Assembly: GCF_021917145.1 (NCBI RefSeq)
Contig: NC_061065.1
Coordinates: 11,839,412 to 11,903,411 of the forward strand
Source of the DNA: Hypomesus transpacificus
Lineage: Eukaryota; Chordata; Actinopteri; Osmeriformes; Osmeridae
Reading direction: 5' to 3'
Length of the DNA: 64,000 nt
In this document: in pieces, positions 21,560 to 32,217 of the stretch
Numbering within the stretch: position 1 is the stretch's first letter
How the letters are laid out: each line of letters begins with the position of its first letter
Notes under the pieces: generated by a model
What the model was told of the DNA's origin: nothing
Seen by the model: only the letters and a program-made list of their open reading frames with translations
Database searches by the model: none
Position numbers and translations under genes: made by a program

Positions 21560-22443
21560 TGTTGTGCCTTAGTTGGAGGGTTGAGATGGTGCAGTTTAGG
21601 TCATACACAGGATGGTAAAAGAGGGGAATTCCAGTGAAATGCTGGGGCACAAGTCTATGTCCCAGTCCATCCCTGCACACACCTGTTAGTTGGAGGTTTT
21701 AATGTTTGACAATGTAGTGCCTTGACACCACCTCAAGAGGGGTGCAATTACTATGCTAGTTGTTTTTAAGGATGTCATTGTAAGTAATACAGGGCGTAAC
21801 AAGCTAACTGTAAAAGTCCTGAACAGATTTGTATTATTTGTGTGATTTACATGAATTAATGGTTATTATTAATATTTGGGGCGTGTTGTTCAACGAAAGT
21901 TTAAGTTAGCAAGCTTAGCAAAACTGCTGAAAGTCAGCTTCTATTACGAAAAACCAGGGAAGAACATATTCTGACTACTCCATTGATACATTTAGTCAAG
22001 TCGTTGATTTATTACTCATTCAGAAATGTTGTACACATATGTATGATACTACCATGACAGACTGTTAAAAGGCAAAAGGCGTTATTTACATTTAACTGTA
22101 GTAGCTGAGGAAGTCAAAGTTAACAGGACGTCTTACAGTATTACAGTGGATAAGAGCAGCATGCTTAGCCAACATGTGAAACAGGAGCTGCTTGGCTCTC
22201 TGAGGAGGGGCAGAAAGGAGGACTGTAGAGTAGGAAAATAATCAAGCAGAGGTAGTGAGGATTTAACTTGGTGACTCAGGCTGAAAGGACACACACTTCT
22301 ATTTTACTGTATTATCGACACAGGTTGTTTGGCTGAGGTATTAATGTAATACCCCTTCTTTAGCGAGAGAGGCAGAGAACACATTACATGCAGGGTTGTT
22401 GAGGTTACAAAACCAGAAGACACGATGGCCAACATACACTTAA
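21560..22443. other. 3' flank of gene D
   Basis: Blocks at 21700-22440 recur after gene F (29210-29765): GACAATGTAGTG, GGACGTCTTACAGTATTA, GATAAGAGCAGCATGCTTAGCC and ACAAAACCAGAAGACACGATGG. Conservation reflects shared duplication and possibly a long 3' UTR. No gene is seen. Confidence 0.5.
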
Positions 22444-23472
22444 CTAATGACCAAACACATTCATGTCAGATGAATGTCTCACGAATATCTTCAAGGTGAC
22501 AATGAGATGAATGCATTTTCTGAACCAGGGGTAGAACAGAGCATAGATTATAGGGTTTAAAGTAGAGTTAAAGTAACCAAACCAAACAAACATCTCAAAC
22601 AGTTTCCCAGGTGTAGCAAAGCCAATGTAGGGATCTATAAGGGAGTCAACAAAAAATGGCATCCAGCAGAATATAAACACACTCACCACTATACCTAGTG
22701 TCTTGGCTGCTTTTCGCTCTGAGCGCTTCGACACCCCCCCCCTCTCCCTTCCCTGGTTAAGATTTACCCCCACTCCATGACTGCCATCCTCTATCCTCCT
22801 GGCATGCTTCTTAGCTACCTGGAATATCTCAGTATACAAACCCACCATGATGCATACAGGGAAGAAGAAAGTTATGATTGAGTTCAGTGTCCCCCACAGA
22901 GAGTTAAACAATAAGTAACAACCACCCAGACATTGAATAGACTCCAGGAAGTCCTCTAGTCCAGCCATGTTAGCCTTGGAGTAGAGCAGGCAGGAAGAGT
23001 ACAGAGCTGCTATTACCCAGCTGGCTGAGATCATGATCCACGCCACAGGCATGGTGATGTGGGCTGAGTAGAGCATAGGGTTGCAGATCGCCTCATGGCG
23101 ATCGATGGCGATGGAGACCAGGTGGAAGATGGAGACAGTTGACAGGAACATGTCAAAGCTGGAGTGGAGAAGACAGAAAGAGTCGCCATAGTACCAGCAG
23201 CCCTGTACAGTCCTCATCATGCTGAAGGGCATCACAGTTAAACCTAGTAACAGGTCAGCCAGAGCTAGAGACATCACCATCATGTTGGTTGGACTGTGGA
23301 GCTGCTTGAAGTGGGCGATGGAGATGATGACTACAAAGTTACCCAGGATGGTCACTAAGATGCCCACCAGGAACACCAGGTAGAGAGCTACCTGAGCCCC
23401 AGGACTGAACACTAATCTGGGGCAGGACAGGTTAGAGGCTGGGTAGCACCACTGGTCCTCAGAACTGGCCAT
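22444..23472 (-). CDS. taar: TAAR gene D (TAAR13-like), Asp3.32/Asn5.42
   Basis: A 342 aa amine GPCR on the minus strand. ATG at 23472 ([11 protein letters not shown]) follows TTGGCC, and a CTTTAG acceptor lies just upstream; the TTG two codons earlier is not needed. Asp107 (3.32) is in [11 protein letters not shown]5 is [12 protein letters not shown] with Asn197 at 5.42. DRHEAIC, CWMPFF and [16 protein letters not shown] are intact. It is the close sister of gene F (29766-30794) over the whole frame. With gene E on the other strand it forms a divergent pair that corresponds to F/G. Confidence 0.93.
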   Translation of the reverse strand: MASSEDQWCYPASNLSCPRLVFSPGAQVALYLVFLVGILVTILGNFVVIISIAHFKQLHSPTNMMVMSLALADLLLGLTVMPFSMMRTVQGCWYYGDSFCLLHSSFDMFLSTVSIFHLVSIAIDRHEAICNPMLYSAHITMPVAWIMISASWVIAALYSSCLLYSKANMAGLEDFLESIQCLGGCYLLFNSLWGTLNSIITFFFPVCIMVGLYTEIFQVAKKHARRIEDGSHGVGVNLNQGRERGGVSKRSERKAAKTLGIVVSVFIFCWMPFFVDSLIDPYIGFATPGKLFEMFVWFGYFNSTLNPIIYALFYPWFRKCIHLIVTLKIFVRHSSDMNVFGH

Positions 23473-23735
23473 GGCCAAGAGAAAACTCTAAAGACTTTAA
23501 ATTATATGAAATACATACACACATCTATAATAGTAACAGCAACAAAAAATCAGTACTGTCCAAAGTCAATACCAACATCCCGAACAGTCCATACAATAAT
23601 CGACATGATAGATTACAGTATACATATGACAAAGGTAAACACGAAAGGCACTGACAAATGAAAGACCAACGTCATCTGATCAGCTTATTGATCTTATATG
23701 TGAATGAGAAAAGGATGAAGAGTGTTGAGACCAAT

Positions 23736-23802
23736 AACATTTATGTTCTAGATATTCCTGGAGGCACACCCCTCTACTGACTTATTGGTTCCCATCCAGT
23801 CA
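23736..23802 (-). promoter_or_regulatory. TAAR upstream module, gene D
   Basis: On the minus strand: ATGACTGGATGGGAACC, TAGAGGGGTGTGCCTCCAGG, AATATCTAGAACATAAATG. The TATA-like ACATAAAT is at 23746-23739. The first exon would end at a GTCAGTG donor near 23655, weaker than the GTAAGTG at the same place in gene F. Confidence 0.65.
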
Positions 23803-23905
23803 TATCAGGCCAAATGAATCACATGCTGCACACTGTTTGTAACTGTAATGAGTTGCATGCAGATGCAGATGCATGTTTCTGTGTGCATGAGAGAAAAAAG
23901 AGTGT

Positions 23906-23982
23906 GTGTGTTTACATGTGTGTATGTGTGTGTGTGTGCGTGTGTGTGTGTGTGTGTGTGTGAGTGTGTGCGTGTGTGTAAA
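23906..23982 (+). repeat. (GT)n microsatellite
   Basis: An interrupted GT tract upstream of gene D. It lies beside a block (TGTCTTGATTCAAATCTGAATCC) that recurs at 31478 and, more diverged, at 32300. Confidence 0.9.
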
Positions 23983-24458
23983 AAAACATCTCATTATAAT
24001 ATTTCTTGAGTTGAGATTGCTAAGAGTATTGTGTCTTGATTCAAATCTGAATCCTATGAACATAATTTTGGACATGCCATCTTTAGTCTTACAATGACAG
24101 GCTGAATTTAATTTATTTGATGGGAATAATTTTCCCAGGCAAGCGAGCTTTCTAATTGAAAAGCACAAATGCATTTTGTCAAAACGGATTCAGTTTCAAG
24201 GGGTGCTTAGAGATTGGATATCTGTATCTGCAGCAGAACAGATTAACCTACAAAGAGTTGCTGTGTTTTTTCACGCAAGTTCAATACTGAAAGTAGTTTA
24301 TTTGTGATGCTAACATTTTTCAGCCAACTCCACATACTGTACATACACACACTCAGCTTTCTGGTGATGTCAAACAAAGTACCACCAACAGTCTAACCCT
24401 AGATCTCAAGAAGCACACTGCTCTTACAAACTGCTCCTGTGCTTCACACTTCCAAACA

Positions 24459-24780
24459 TGTCCATATGTCTCCCTATCATGTCCATAAGTCTCCCCCTAT
24501 CATGTCCATACGCCATATGTCTCCCTATCATGTATATATGTCTCCCTATCATGTCCATAAGTCTCCCCCTATCATGTCCATATGCCATATGTCTCCCTAT
24601 CATGTCCATATGTCTCCCTATCATATCCATATGCCATATTTTACCCTATCATGTCTTTATATCTCCCTATCATGTGTCTCCCTATCATGTCCATATGTCT
24701 CCCTGCCATGTCCATAGATCTCCCTATCATGTCTATAAGTCTCCCTATCAAGTCCATATGTCTCCCTCTCATGTCCATGG
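24459..24780 (+). repeat. Minisatellite, ~21-base unit
   Basis: About fifteen degenerate units of CATGTCCATATGTCTCCCTAT. In the sister block upstream of gene G the corresponding place (32735-32775) has essentially a single unit, so the array expanded after the block duplication. Frames full of SPYHVHM-like peptides are artefacts. Confidence 0.9.
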
Positions 24781-24831
24781 TAAATTAATTTCCTGTCAAT
24801 AAATAACTTACAAAGGAATTGTATATGTAGT

Positions 24832-25626
24832 TGTCACAGGTGGGGGCGCTGGTGCCTCCACTTAGTCTACTCTTACTCTGAGGAGCAAAACGTATCTCCC
24901 ACTCAAAAGATGCCAAAACTCGTAGAATCGAGGTATAAAATGTATTAGGTTTATTGGTAAAAAAAACAAAAAGAAAAGGAAGTCCTTGTTGTTGATTGCC
25001 TCAAGAGGCTCTGGCAGGAGATAAGGTAGCCTGGTTCCTCTGGTGGCCGCTGATACTGGCCTCCTCCAGCAGGGGGAAGGGGGGTTATCCGGAGACTGCT
25101 GGAATAGTCCGATTGATTATTCTGTGCACACTGGACGTAATCCTATCGCCCACCCGGGACTGCAGGGTGCTCCAACTAGTGCATGAACGGCAAAATCTGT
25201 AAAACAGTGGAACATGGGCACACCACACATCAAACTCACGTGTGCAAGCGTAACACAACTGTGGATAAAACCTCAAACTCAGGTGTATCAATAGGCTGAG
25301 CAGTCCGGGCAGCACGTTCCACAAGCTTGACTGCGTAGAATTCACGGTACTCAGCTTCGGCGAAAGTCCGTCTCCGTGCGCGCTGTGTTGCAGTCCCTTG
25401 CTCCCCCAGTCCTCTCTCTCTGCTTCCAGTCCTTCTCTCCGCTTCCAGTCCTCTCTCCACCTCCAGTTTCAGTTCTCCTTCCAGTCCCCAACGCTCCTTG
25501 ATTGACGGTGATCTGAGTTTAAAAACCCTCCCAATCCCCCGGTTAATTGCGACCAGCTGGGTGCTTCCCTGCTGCACACCTGCAGCTAGTTGGTTTAATA
25601 CGGTACTGAATATGGTCCCCGTGACA
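24832..25626 (-). mobile_element. Solo LTR
   Basis: A 795-base element begins TGTCACAGG and ends CCCCGTGACA, flanked by identical TAGT at 24828-24831 and 25627-25630. It has no internal region. An AATAAA on the minus strand near 24955 with about 120 bases after it suggests minus orientation. The sister block near gene G (about 32830-32850) keeps the unoccupied site, which confirms the boundaries. Superfamily is uncertain (Gypsy-like or ERV-like by its ends and the 4-base target duplication). It is a fossil, younger than the D/E-F/G duplication. Confidence 0.75.
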
Positions 25627-26020
25627 TAGTTTTTATTCTTTTTATTTTATGAAACCATTATGAAACTTGTTTTTATTCTTGTTTTACAATCCACTTTAGA
25701 CCTGTAAATGTTTTAGAAGTATTCCAGTGGGTTTTCATAAAGTAAGACATAATTTATAAACTTTTCAACTAATTTTACATTTTGGCCAGGAAGTGATTTT
25801 ATAAAAATATTTGTTTCAGCATTTGTATTATTACATATGACTCACAGGTGTTACACTGTAGATACCAGATTAATGTCCATAGATGTGGAGCTCCACTTGA
25901 TTTTGTATGTGTTATTTTAGGCACAAATGTTGCTAGAAATGCTTAGAATGGCACACACTAACACACACACACAAACACACACCCTACATGATTATTATTA
26001 TGGCCTATGGTGAGCTCAGT

Positions 26021-26070
26021 AAACACAGAAGGGGGTTGTACCTACGGTGAGATTAAGGACATAAAAGCAA
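26021..26070 (+). promoter_or_regulatory. TAAR upstream module (G/H subtype), gene E
   Basis: CACAGAAGGGGGTTGTACC, GATTAAGGACATAAAAGCAA and TTGTTCTCTTCA correspond to the modules of genes G and H, not to the D/F type. A GTATGT donor at 26128 would end the first exon. Confidence 0.6.
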
Positions 26071-26305
26071 TTGTTCTCTTCATTTTTCATGCATCAATCA
26101 ACTGATTCTATGGGACTTATTTGTTTGGTATGTCTGTTTGTACAATTATTGCATTACTACAGTAAATCATAATGTTTATAAAGTGATCATATATGTATGT
26201 ACTATAATATATTTTGGAGTAATGGGAATGGCATATTTTATATGTATATTAGATGTATTGTACCGGTGCTTTTGTGTCACATATTTTGAAGTCTTTATTT
26301 CACAG

Positions 26306-26345
26306 GTGGTCATGGACAGCCCTGTGGACTAGTGGTCTTTCATTT
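26306..26345 (+). other. Fossil start-codon exon in the gene E leader
   Basis: An acceptor (TATTTCACAG) and GTGGTCATGGACAGCCCTG match the beginning of the coding exon of genes G and H. After six codons (MDSPVD) a stop appears. The sequence then switches to the D/F-type first exon, ending GGTCTTTCATTT with a GTAAGTG donor at 26346. If spliced in, this 40-base segment would be an extra leader exon carrying a six-codon upstream ORF. Confidence 0.55.
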
Positions 26346-26528
26346 GTAAGTGCCTTTCGTGTGTACTTTTGTCATATGTATACTGTAATCTACAATGTTG
26401 ATTATTGTATGGACTGTTTGGGATGTTGGTATTGACTTTTGACTACTGATTTGTTGTTGGTGTTACTATTATAGATGTGTGTATGTTTATTTCACGTGAT
26501 TTAAAGTCTTTCGAGTTTTCTCTTGGCC

Positions 26529-27557
26529 ATGGCCAGTTCTGAGGACCAGTGGTGCTACCCAACCTCAAACTTGTCCTGCCCCAGATTAGTGTTCAGTTTT
26601 GGGGCTCAGGTAACTCTCTACCTGGTGTTCCTTGTGGGCATCCTGGTCACCATCCTGGGCAACTCTGTAGTCATCATCTCCATCGCCCACTTCAAGCAGC
26701 TTCACAGTCCAACTAACATGATGGTGATGTCTCTAGCTCTGGCTGACCTGTTACTAGGTTTAACTGTGATGCCCTTCAGCATGATGAGGACTGTACAGGG
26801 CTGCTGGTACTATGGCGACTCTTTCTGCCTCCTGCACTCCAGCTTTGACATGTTCCTGTCTTATGTCTCCATCTACCACCTGGTCTCCATTTCGATTGAT
26901 CGCCATGAGGCAATCTGCAACCCTATGCTCTACTCAGTCCACATCACCATGCCTGTGGCCTGGATCATGATCTCAGCCAGCTGGGTAATAGCAGCTCTGT
27001 ACACCTATGGACTCCTCTACTCTAAGGCTTACATGACTGGATTAGAGGACTTCCTGGATTCTGTAAAATGTCATGGTGAATGCATGATAGTTTTCAACAG
27101 CTTGTGGGGGACCCTAAGCACAATCATAGTTTTCTTTTTCCCTGTGTGTGTCATGGTGTGTTTGTATACTGAGATCTACCAGGTAGCTAAGAAGCATGCC
27201 AGGAGGATAGAAGATGCCATCCACAGAGTTGGAAGGTGGGCTAACCAGGAAGTGGGGAAGGGCGCAGTGTCGAAACGCTCAGAGCGCAAAGCAGCCAAGA
27301 CGCTGGGTGTAGTGGTGAGTGTGTTCATCTTTTGCTGGTTGCCATTCTTTGTCAACATAATGATAGCACATCAAATTGGCTTCAGAACACCTGAGGGACT
27401 TTTTATGGTGTTTTGCTGGTTAGCGTATTTTAACTCTACTTTAAACCCTATCATATATGCTCTGTTCTACCCCTGGTTCAGGAAATCTATTCATCTTATT
27501 GTCACCCTAAAAATATTTACCAGACACTCGTGTGATATGAATGTGTTTGATACTTGA
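26529..27557 (+). CDS. taar: TAAR gene E (TAAR13-like), Asp3.32/Ser5.42, mosaic
   Basis: A 342 aa amine GPCR starting [14 protein letters not shown] at ATG 26529. Asp107 (3.32) is present (HSSFDMFLS); TM5 reads GTLSTIIVFFFP, giving Ser197 at 5.42. The N-terminal half up to TM3 matches genes D and F. The TM4-TM5 stretch ([19 protein letters not shown], then MIVFNSLWG) matches gene G. ICL3 (AIHRVGRWANQEVGKG) is private, and TM6-TM7 has diverged (CWLPFFVNIMIAHQIGF). Together with its G/H-type promoter and D/F-type leader this marks a recombinant gene. [16 protein letters not shown] is intact and the frame is complete. Confidence 0.92.
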   Translation: MASSEDQWCYPTSNLSCPRLVFSFGAQVTLYLVFLVGILVTILGNSVVIISIAHFKQLHSPTNMMVMSLALADLLLGLTVMPFSMMRTVQGCWYYGDSFCLLHSSFDMFLSYVSIYHLVSISIDRHEAICNPMLYSVHITMPVAWIMISASWVIAALYTYGLLYSKAYMTGLEDFLDSVKCHGECMIVFNSLWGTLSTIIVFFFPVCVMVCLYTEIYQVAKKHARRIEDAIHRVGRWANQEVGKGAVSKRSERKAAKTLGVVVSVFIFCWLPFFVNIMIAHQIGFRTPEGLFMVFCWLAYFNSTLNPIIYALFYPWFRKSIHLIVTLKIFTRHSCDMNVFDT

Positions 27558-27744
27558 TGAGGTAATGATAACTTCAACAAACCGGTATGTCATATACTTG
27601 TCTTTGTCTTTTCACTCAGTTAAGATTACTTGTATGAATATAAACATGTTTTTTCAGTGCCACATTAGTTGTTGCATGCTTCTAATCTTTTATAATGTAA
27701 TACTCCAAAACTTTTGGTAACCTTTAATATGCAAAGTTACTGCT

Positions 27745-28080
27745 ATGTCAGCTTTGTCAATGCTGTATTAGATGCATAATTGGCCTCAACACACCTGCTA
27801 AACTGAGGGGTTTGCTTGGATAGCCTACTTTAACTCCTTGCAAAACCTTATAATGTTTGCATTATTTTACCCCTGGTTAAAGAAATGTCCATCTAAATGT
27901 CATCATGAATATATTAATCACAAGAAACTCATGAAAATAATGAATTTGTTACTTAAAACTTGTCTGCTGATGTTTTTTTCAGTATTGTTAAAATTTTAAC
28001 TAACTTCAGTCAGATTACAAGTAAAAGAATACATGGTGTTTTCTTATTGTCACATTAGCTGTTCTGTTCACAGCATGTTG
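27745..28080 (+). pseudogene. TAAR relic, TM7/C-tail and flank
   Basis: TTTGCTTGGATAGCCTACTT, then TTACCCCTGGTTAAAGAAATG and a C-tail-like remnant to about 27955, match the end of gene E-type receptors. The flank (TCAGATTACAAGTAAAAG, then CACATTAGCTGTT) repeats the gene E 3' flank. The upstream part is missing. Confidence 0.7.
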
Positions 28081-28389
28081 CTGATCCTGTAAATTAAAAT
28101 TAAAATTATACATGTGGTGGGTATGTTTATTTAGAACAGCGCAGGACACCAAATGTATATATATTGTTTTAATTATGATAGCTGGGTCTACTCATGACAA
28201 GCTGTGGCCAATAGGATAATTCACTTTTATGGATAGAGTTTTATGGATTTGTTTCCATTTAAAAAATCTTCCCAAAAATTGTATACAAATCTCAAATGAA
28301 ATACTGGAAGTGTATCATTATTAGGGCCTCTCACTTTAGGACAATGTTTATCCTTAAAGGTACACTACCAATATGCAGCATGTCTTTCA

Positions 28390-28510
28390 AATCAAATCAA
28401 ATTTATATAGCCCTTTTTACACGCAAGCATGTCACAGAGGGCTTCACATACGCCCATAGAACTGCCCCTCAACCAACCTAAACCCTCAACGAGGGTCATC
28501 AACTGGCTAC
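28390..28510 (+). repeat. Dispersed repeat (AAATTTATATAGCCC type)
   Basis: AATCAAATCAAATTTATATA, then GCCCTTTTTAC and CACAGAGGGCTTCACATA, is a common teleost interspersed repeat of undetermined class. It has no coding capacity. Confidence 0.45.
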
Positions 28511-28864
28511 ATACAAAGTTATTTATTAAGGTAAAAGGAAATACTGTATAATGAACGGTACAGAATATTTTATGGGTTTGGTATGCAAAGTAGTACGGCT
28601 TCAGTTTGAATGACAAAAAGTATAAAGAAAATGAAATGGCAAGAAAGACTGGGAGAAGGGGGGATAAATGGGCCTTGCATTGCACATCTAAGACGGGAGG
28701 TTGTGGCAGCAGTAATGACTTCCGTTGTTGTAAAGGGGTCTGTGGAGCTCAACCGAAAGGTTCTTTTGTCAAGTATTCCTTCAATTCAGTGAGGCTGAGT
28801 TTTGCGTTATCTTGGTCAGGTTGCAATTAGAATTGCTGGCTGATTAATCTTGAGTGTGTTGTCT

Positions 28865-29105
28865 GTTTGCACCACAGACAAATTTTTTTGTCTGTGCTAG
28901 TTGGGAGCCATTTGGTGTGAACCCTCCCCTTCACATTCAAAGGAGATTAAGGTTTGTTGAATGTTGTTTTAAGGCCCATGGAACACCTTTTGAGATTTGT
29001 CTGGGCTAGTAGGGGCCATTAGGTGTGATCCCCCCTCTTTTCAGAGAAGAAAAAGGGTTGTGTATTGTTGATTTACATCTTGTGAGCCCATTGAGGTGTG
29101 GGCAA
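28865..29105 (+). repeat. Diverged ~115-base direct repeat
   Basis: Two units share TTGTCTG.GCTAGT.GG.GCCATT.GGTGTGA, CCCTC..TT, AAGGTTTGTTGAATGTTG-like text and a GCCCAT end. They appear at about 28880-28985 and 28995-29100. Nothing else is recognised between 28510 and 29160. Confidence 0.55.
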
Positions 29106-29765
29106 GACAGCTGGCTCTCTGTCTGGTCTGATGCTCTGTGCTACACTTCTTAGTGGTCCTAAGTTTTATTAAGTTGATAATTGTATTAAGTTGACAAGTC
29201 AAGGCCTTAAATTGTCAAATGCTTGACAATATAGTGTCATGACATCACGAAAAGGCTACAATACTGACCCGGCAAAGCTTCTCTTACAACCAGGAAAATA
29301 ACAATTCTAACTACTCCAAATGTACATTTAGTCCTGTAAAATATTCAAGTATTCATTTATTTTGTACAAATATTTATGAAACTATCATGACTAGACAGGC
29401 TTTATTACATAAATTGTACACACATTAACTGTAGCAGCTTAGAAAATCAAAGGTAACAGGACGTCTTACAGTATTAGAGTGGATAAGAGCAGCATGCTTA
29501 GCCAACAGGTGAAACAGCAGCCTCCTTGGTTCTCTGAGGAGGGGCAGGAGGGAGGACTGTAGAAGAGGAAAATGATCAAGCAGTGGTAGTGATGATTTAG
29601 CTTGGTGACTCAGTTTGGTGACACACACACCTATCCTTTCAAAATCTACACAGATTATTTGGCTGAGGACCTGACATATCTTTAGCGAGATAGACAGAGA
29701 ACACATTACATGCAGGGTTGTTGAGAATACAAAACCAGAAGACACGATGGCCAGAATACACCTAA

Positions 29766-30794
29766 CTAATGACCAAACACATTCATGTCAGATGAGTGTC
29801 TCATGAATATCTTCAATGTGACAATGAGATGAACACATTTCCTGAACCAGGGGTAGAATAGAGCATAGATTATAGGGTTTAAAGTGGAGTTAAAGTAACC
29901 AAACCAAACAAACACCTCAAACAGTTTCCCAGGTGTAGCAAAGCCAATGTAGGGATCTATAAGGGAGTCAACAAAAAATGGCATCCAGCAGAATATAAAC
30001 ACACTCACCACTATACCTAGTGTCTTGGCTGCTTTTCGCTCTGAGCGCTTCGACACTCCCCCCCTCTCCCTTCCCTGGTTAAGATTTACCCCCACTCCAT
30101 GACTGCCATCCTCTATCCTCCTGGCATGCTTCTTAGCTACCTGGAAGATCTCAGTATACAAACCCACCATGACGCATACAGGGAAGAAAAAAAGTATGAT
30201 TGAGTTTAATGTCCCCCACAGAGAGTTGAACAATAAGTGACAACCACCTAGACATTTGATAGACTCCAGGAAGTCCTCTAGTCCAGCCTTGTTAGCCTTG
30301 GAGTAGAGCAGGCAGGAGGAGTACAGAGCTGCTATTACCCAGCTGGCTGAGATCATGATCCAGGCCACAGGCATGGTGATGTGGGCTGAGTAGAGCATAG
30401 GGTTGCAGATCGCTTCATGGCGATCGATGGCGATGGAGACCAGGTGGAAGATGGAGACAGAAGAGAGGAACATGTCAAAGCTGGAGTGGAGAAGACAAAA
30501 ATGGTTGCCATAGTACCAGCAGCCCTGTACAGTCCTTATCATGCTGAAGGGCATCACAGTTAAACCTAGTAACAGGTCAGCCAGGGCTAGAGACATCACC
30601 ATCATGTTGGTTGGACTGTGAAGCTGCTTGAAGTGGGCGATGGAGATGATGACTACAGAGTTGCCCAGGATGGTGACCAGGATGCCCACCAGGAACACCA
30701 CGTAGAGAGTTACTTCAGCCCCAGTACTGAATGATAATCTGGGGCAGGATAAATTAGAGGTTGGGTAGCACCACTGGTCCTCAGAACTGGCCAT
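29766..30794 (-). CDS. taar: TAAR gene F (TAAR13-like), Asp3.32/Asn5.42
   Basis: A 342 aa amine GPCR on the minus strand; ATG at 30794 ([14 protein letters not shown]). Asp107 (3.32) lies in HSSFDMFLS and Asn197 (5.42) in [14 protein letters not shown]1 ([20 protein letters not shown]) differs slightly from D; ICL3 and the C-terminus are the same as C and D. It faces away from gene G, reproducing the D/E arrangement. The first exon ends at a good GTAAGTG donor (minus strand from 30951). Confidence 0.93.
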   Translation of the reverse strand: MASSEDQWCYPTSNLSCPRLSFSTGAEVTLYVVFLVGILVTILGNSVVIISIAHFKQLHSPTNMMVMSLALADLLLGLTVMPFSMIRTVQGCWYYGNHFCLLHSSFDMFLSSVSIFHLVSIAIDRHEAICNPMLYSAHITMPVAWIMISASWVIAALYSSCLLYSKANKAGLEDFLESIKCLGGCHLLFNSLWGTLNSIILFFFPVCVMVGLYTEIFQVAKKHARRIEDGSHGVGVNLNQGRERGGVSKRSERKAAKTLGIVVSVFIFCWMPFFVDSLIDPYIGFATPGKLFEVFVWFGYFNSTLNPIIYALFYPWFRKCVHLIVTLKIFMRHSSDMNVFGH

Positions 30795-31032
30795 GGCCAA
30801 GAGAAAACTCTAAAGACTTTAAATCATATATGATAATAACAGCAACAAACAATCAGTACAAGTCAATACCAACGTCCTCAACAGTCCATACAATAATCAA
30901 CATAATAGATCACTGTAAACATATGACAAAGGTACAACGAAAGACACTTACAAATGAAAGACCAACGTCAACTGATTAGCTTATTTTTCTGATATGTGAA
31001 TGAGAAAATGATGAAGAGTGCTGAGACCAATA

Positions 31033-31099
31033 ACATTTATGTTCTAGATATTCCTGGAGGCACACCCCTCTACTGAGTTATTGGTTCCCGTCCAGTCAT
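31033..31099 (-). promoter_or_regulatory. TAAR upstream module, gene F
   Basis: On the minus strand: ATGACTGGACGGGAACC, TAGAGGGGTGTGCCTCCAGG, AATATCTAGAACATAAATG, almost the same as gene D. A SINE landed only 44 bases upstream of it, at 31143. Confidence 0.65.
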
Positions 31100-31142
31100 A
31101 TCAGGCCAAATGAATCACATGCTGCACACTGTTTGTTACTGT

Positions 31143-31366
31143 CAGGTGTCAGGTGGGAGTCAGGTGGCCGAGCGGTTAAGGAATCGGGCTAGTAATCAGA
31201 AGGTTGCCAGTTCGATTCCCGGCCGTGCCTAATGACGTTGTGTCCTTGGGCAAGGCACTTCCCCCTACTTGCCTCGGGGAGAATGTCCCTGTACTCACTG
31301 TATGTCCCTGTACTTACTGTAAGTCGCTCTGGATAAGAGCGTCTGCTAAATGACTAAATGTAAATG
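31143..31366 (+). mobile_element. tRNA-headed SINE with L2-type tail
   Basis: A 224-base SINE flanked by TACTGT at 31137-31142 and 31367-31372. The gene D block has the empty site (near 23840), so the ends are exact to within the flanking duplication. The head has an A box (GGTGGCCGAGCGGTTAAGG, tRNA-Leu/Ser-like) and a B box (GTTCGATTCC). The body contains GACGTTGTGTCCTTGGGCAA, and the tail is GTCTGCTAAATGACTAAATG, as in L2 LINEs. It is younger than the D/F duplication. Confidence 0.92.
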
Positions 31367-31372
31367 TACTGT

Positions 31373-32186
31373 AATGAGTTGCATGCAGTTGCATGTTTGT
31401 GTGTGCATGAGAGAAAGAAAGAGTATGTGTGCGCGCATAACAATGTTTCTTGAGTTGAGACTGCAAAGAGTATTGTGTCTTGATTCAAATCTGAATCCTA
31501 TGAACATAATTTTGCACATGCCATCTTTAGTCTTACAATGACATTTATCATAGAAATGTATTGTATGAAAGCCCTGAAGGCGTAATATATCATCCAAATG
31601 GCTGAACGTATTTCATTAAGTCTCATTAAGTCCATCTATCTGTCAGATTGTAGACTCAACTCAACAGTATGCTGTCCACAACAGCATGAGGTAACAGGTG
31701 GAAATGCGATAGATTGAGGATTTATTTTTCACTTAATAGGGCTAATCCTATCCACTGCACTGCAAGACATCTTGCTTATTAACAGATGAATGTAAATCTG
31801 TCAATCCAAACACCCAGTCTTGGGTGAGCCTGATGGTGAAACTCTTTACCAACAAATGTATATTTAATAAATGCGTACAACACAAAAATGTCAACCACCT
31901 GAGTTAGCAAACCAACTAGGGTGCCACCAACATGACTAGCAGATTGTACAACCAACTCCCTGTGGTAGTGGCTAACTGACGAGGTTTTCCCCCAAATGTA
32001 TTTATTTGATGAACATTTTTGTTGAATTATAAATTGGGAAATGTCCACTACTTAATATTATTTACTGTGCCTATTGTCCTGTTTTTATCAATGTTGTGCT
32101 GTCTGGCTCTTTTGTTTGCATGCACTGCAGCTGTTTGCATGCACTGCAGCTGCAAACTGTTTGTTAATCAGTTACATGTGTGTGTG

Positions 32187-32217
<31 letters not shown>

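Noticed and set aside
24424-24802. Regular array that might be mistaken for a CRISPR
   Set aside because: Units are adjacent without unique spacers and the genome is vertebrate; it is a minisatellite.
25085-25577. Minus-strand frames inside the 24832-25626 element
   Set aside because: They lie wholly within the solo LTR and show no protein similarity; low-complexity Arg/Glu text.
31155-31230. Possible tRNA-Leu/Ser gene
   Set aside because: Continues into a SINE body with L2-type tail and flanking TACTGT duplication; an insertion, not a tRNA locus.
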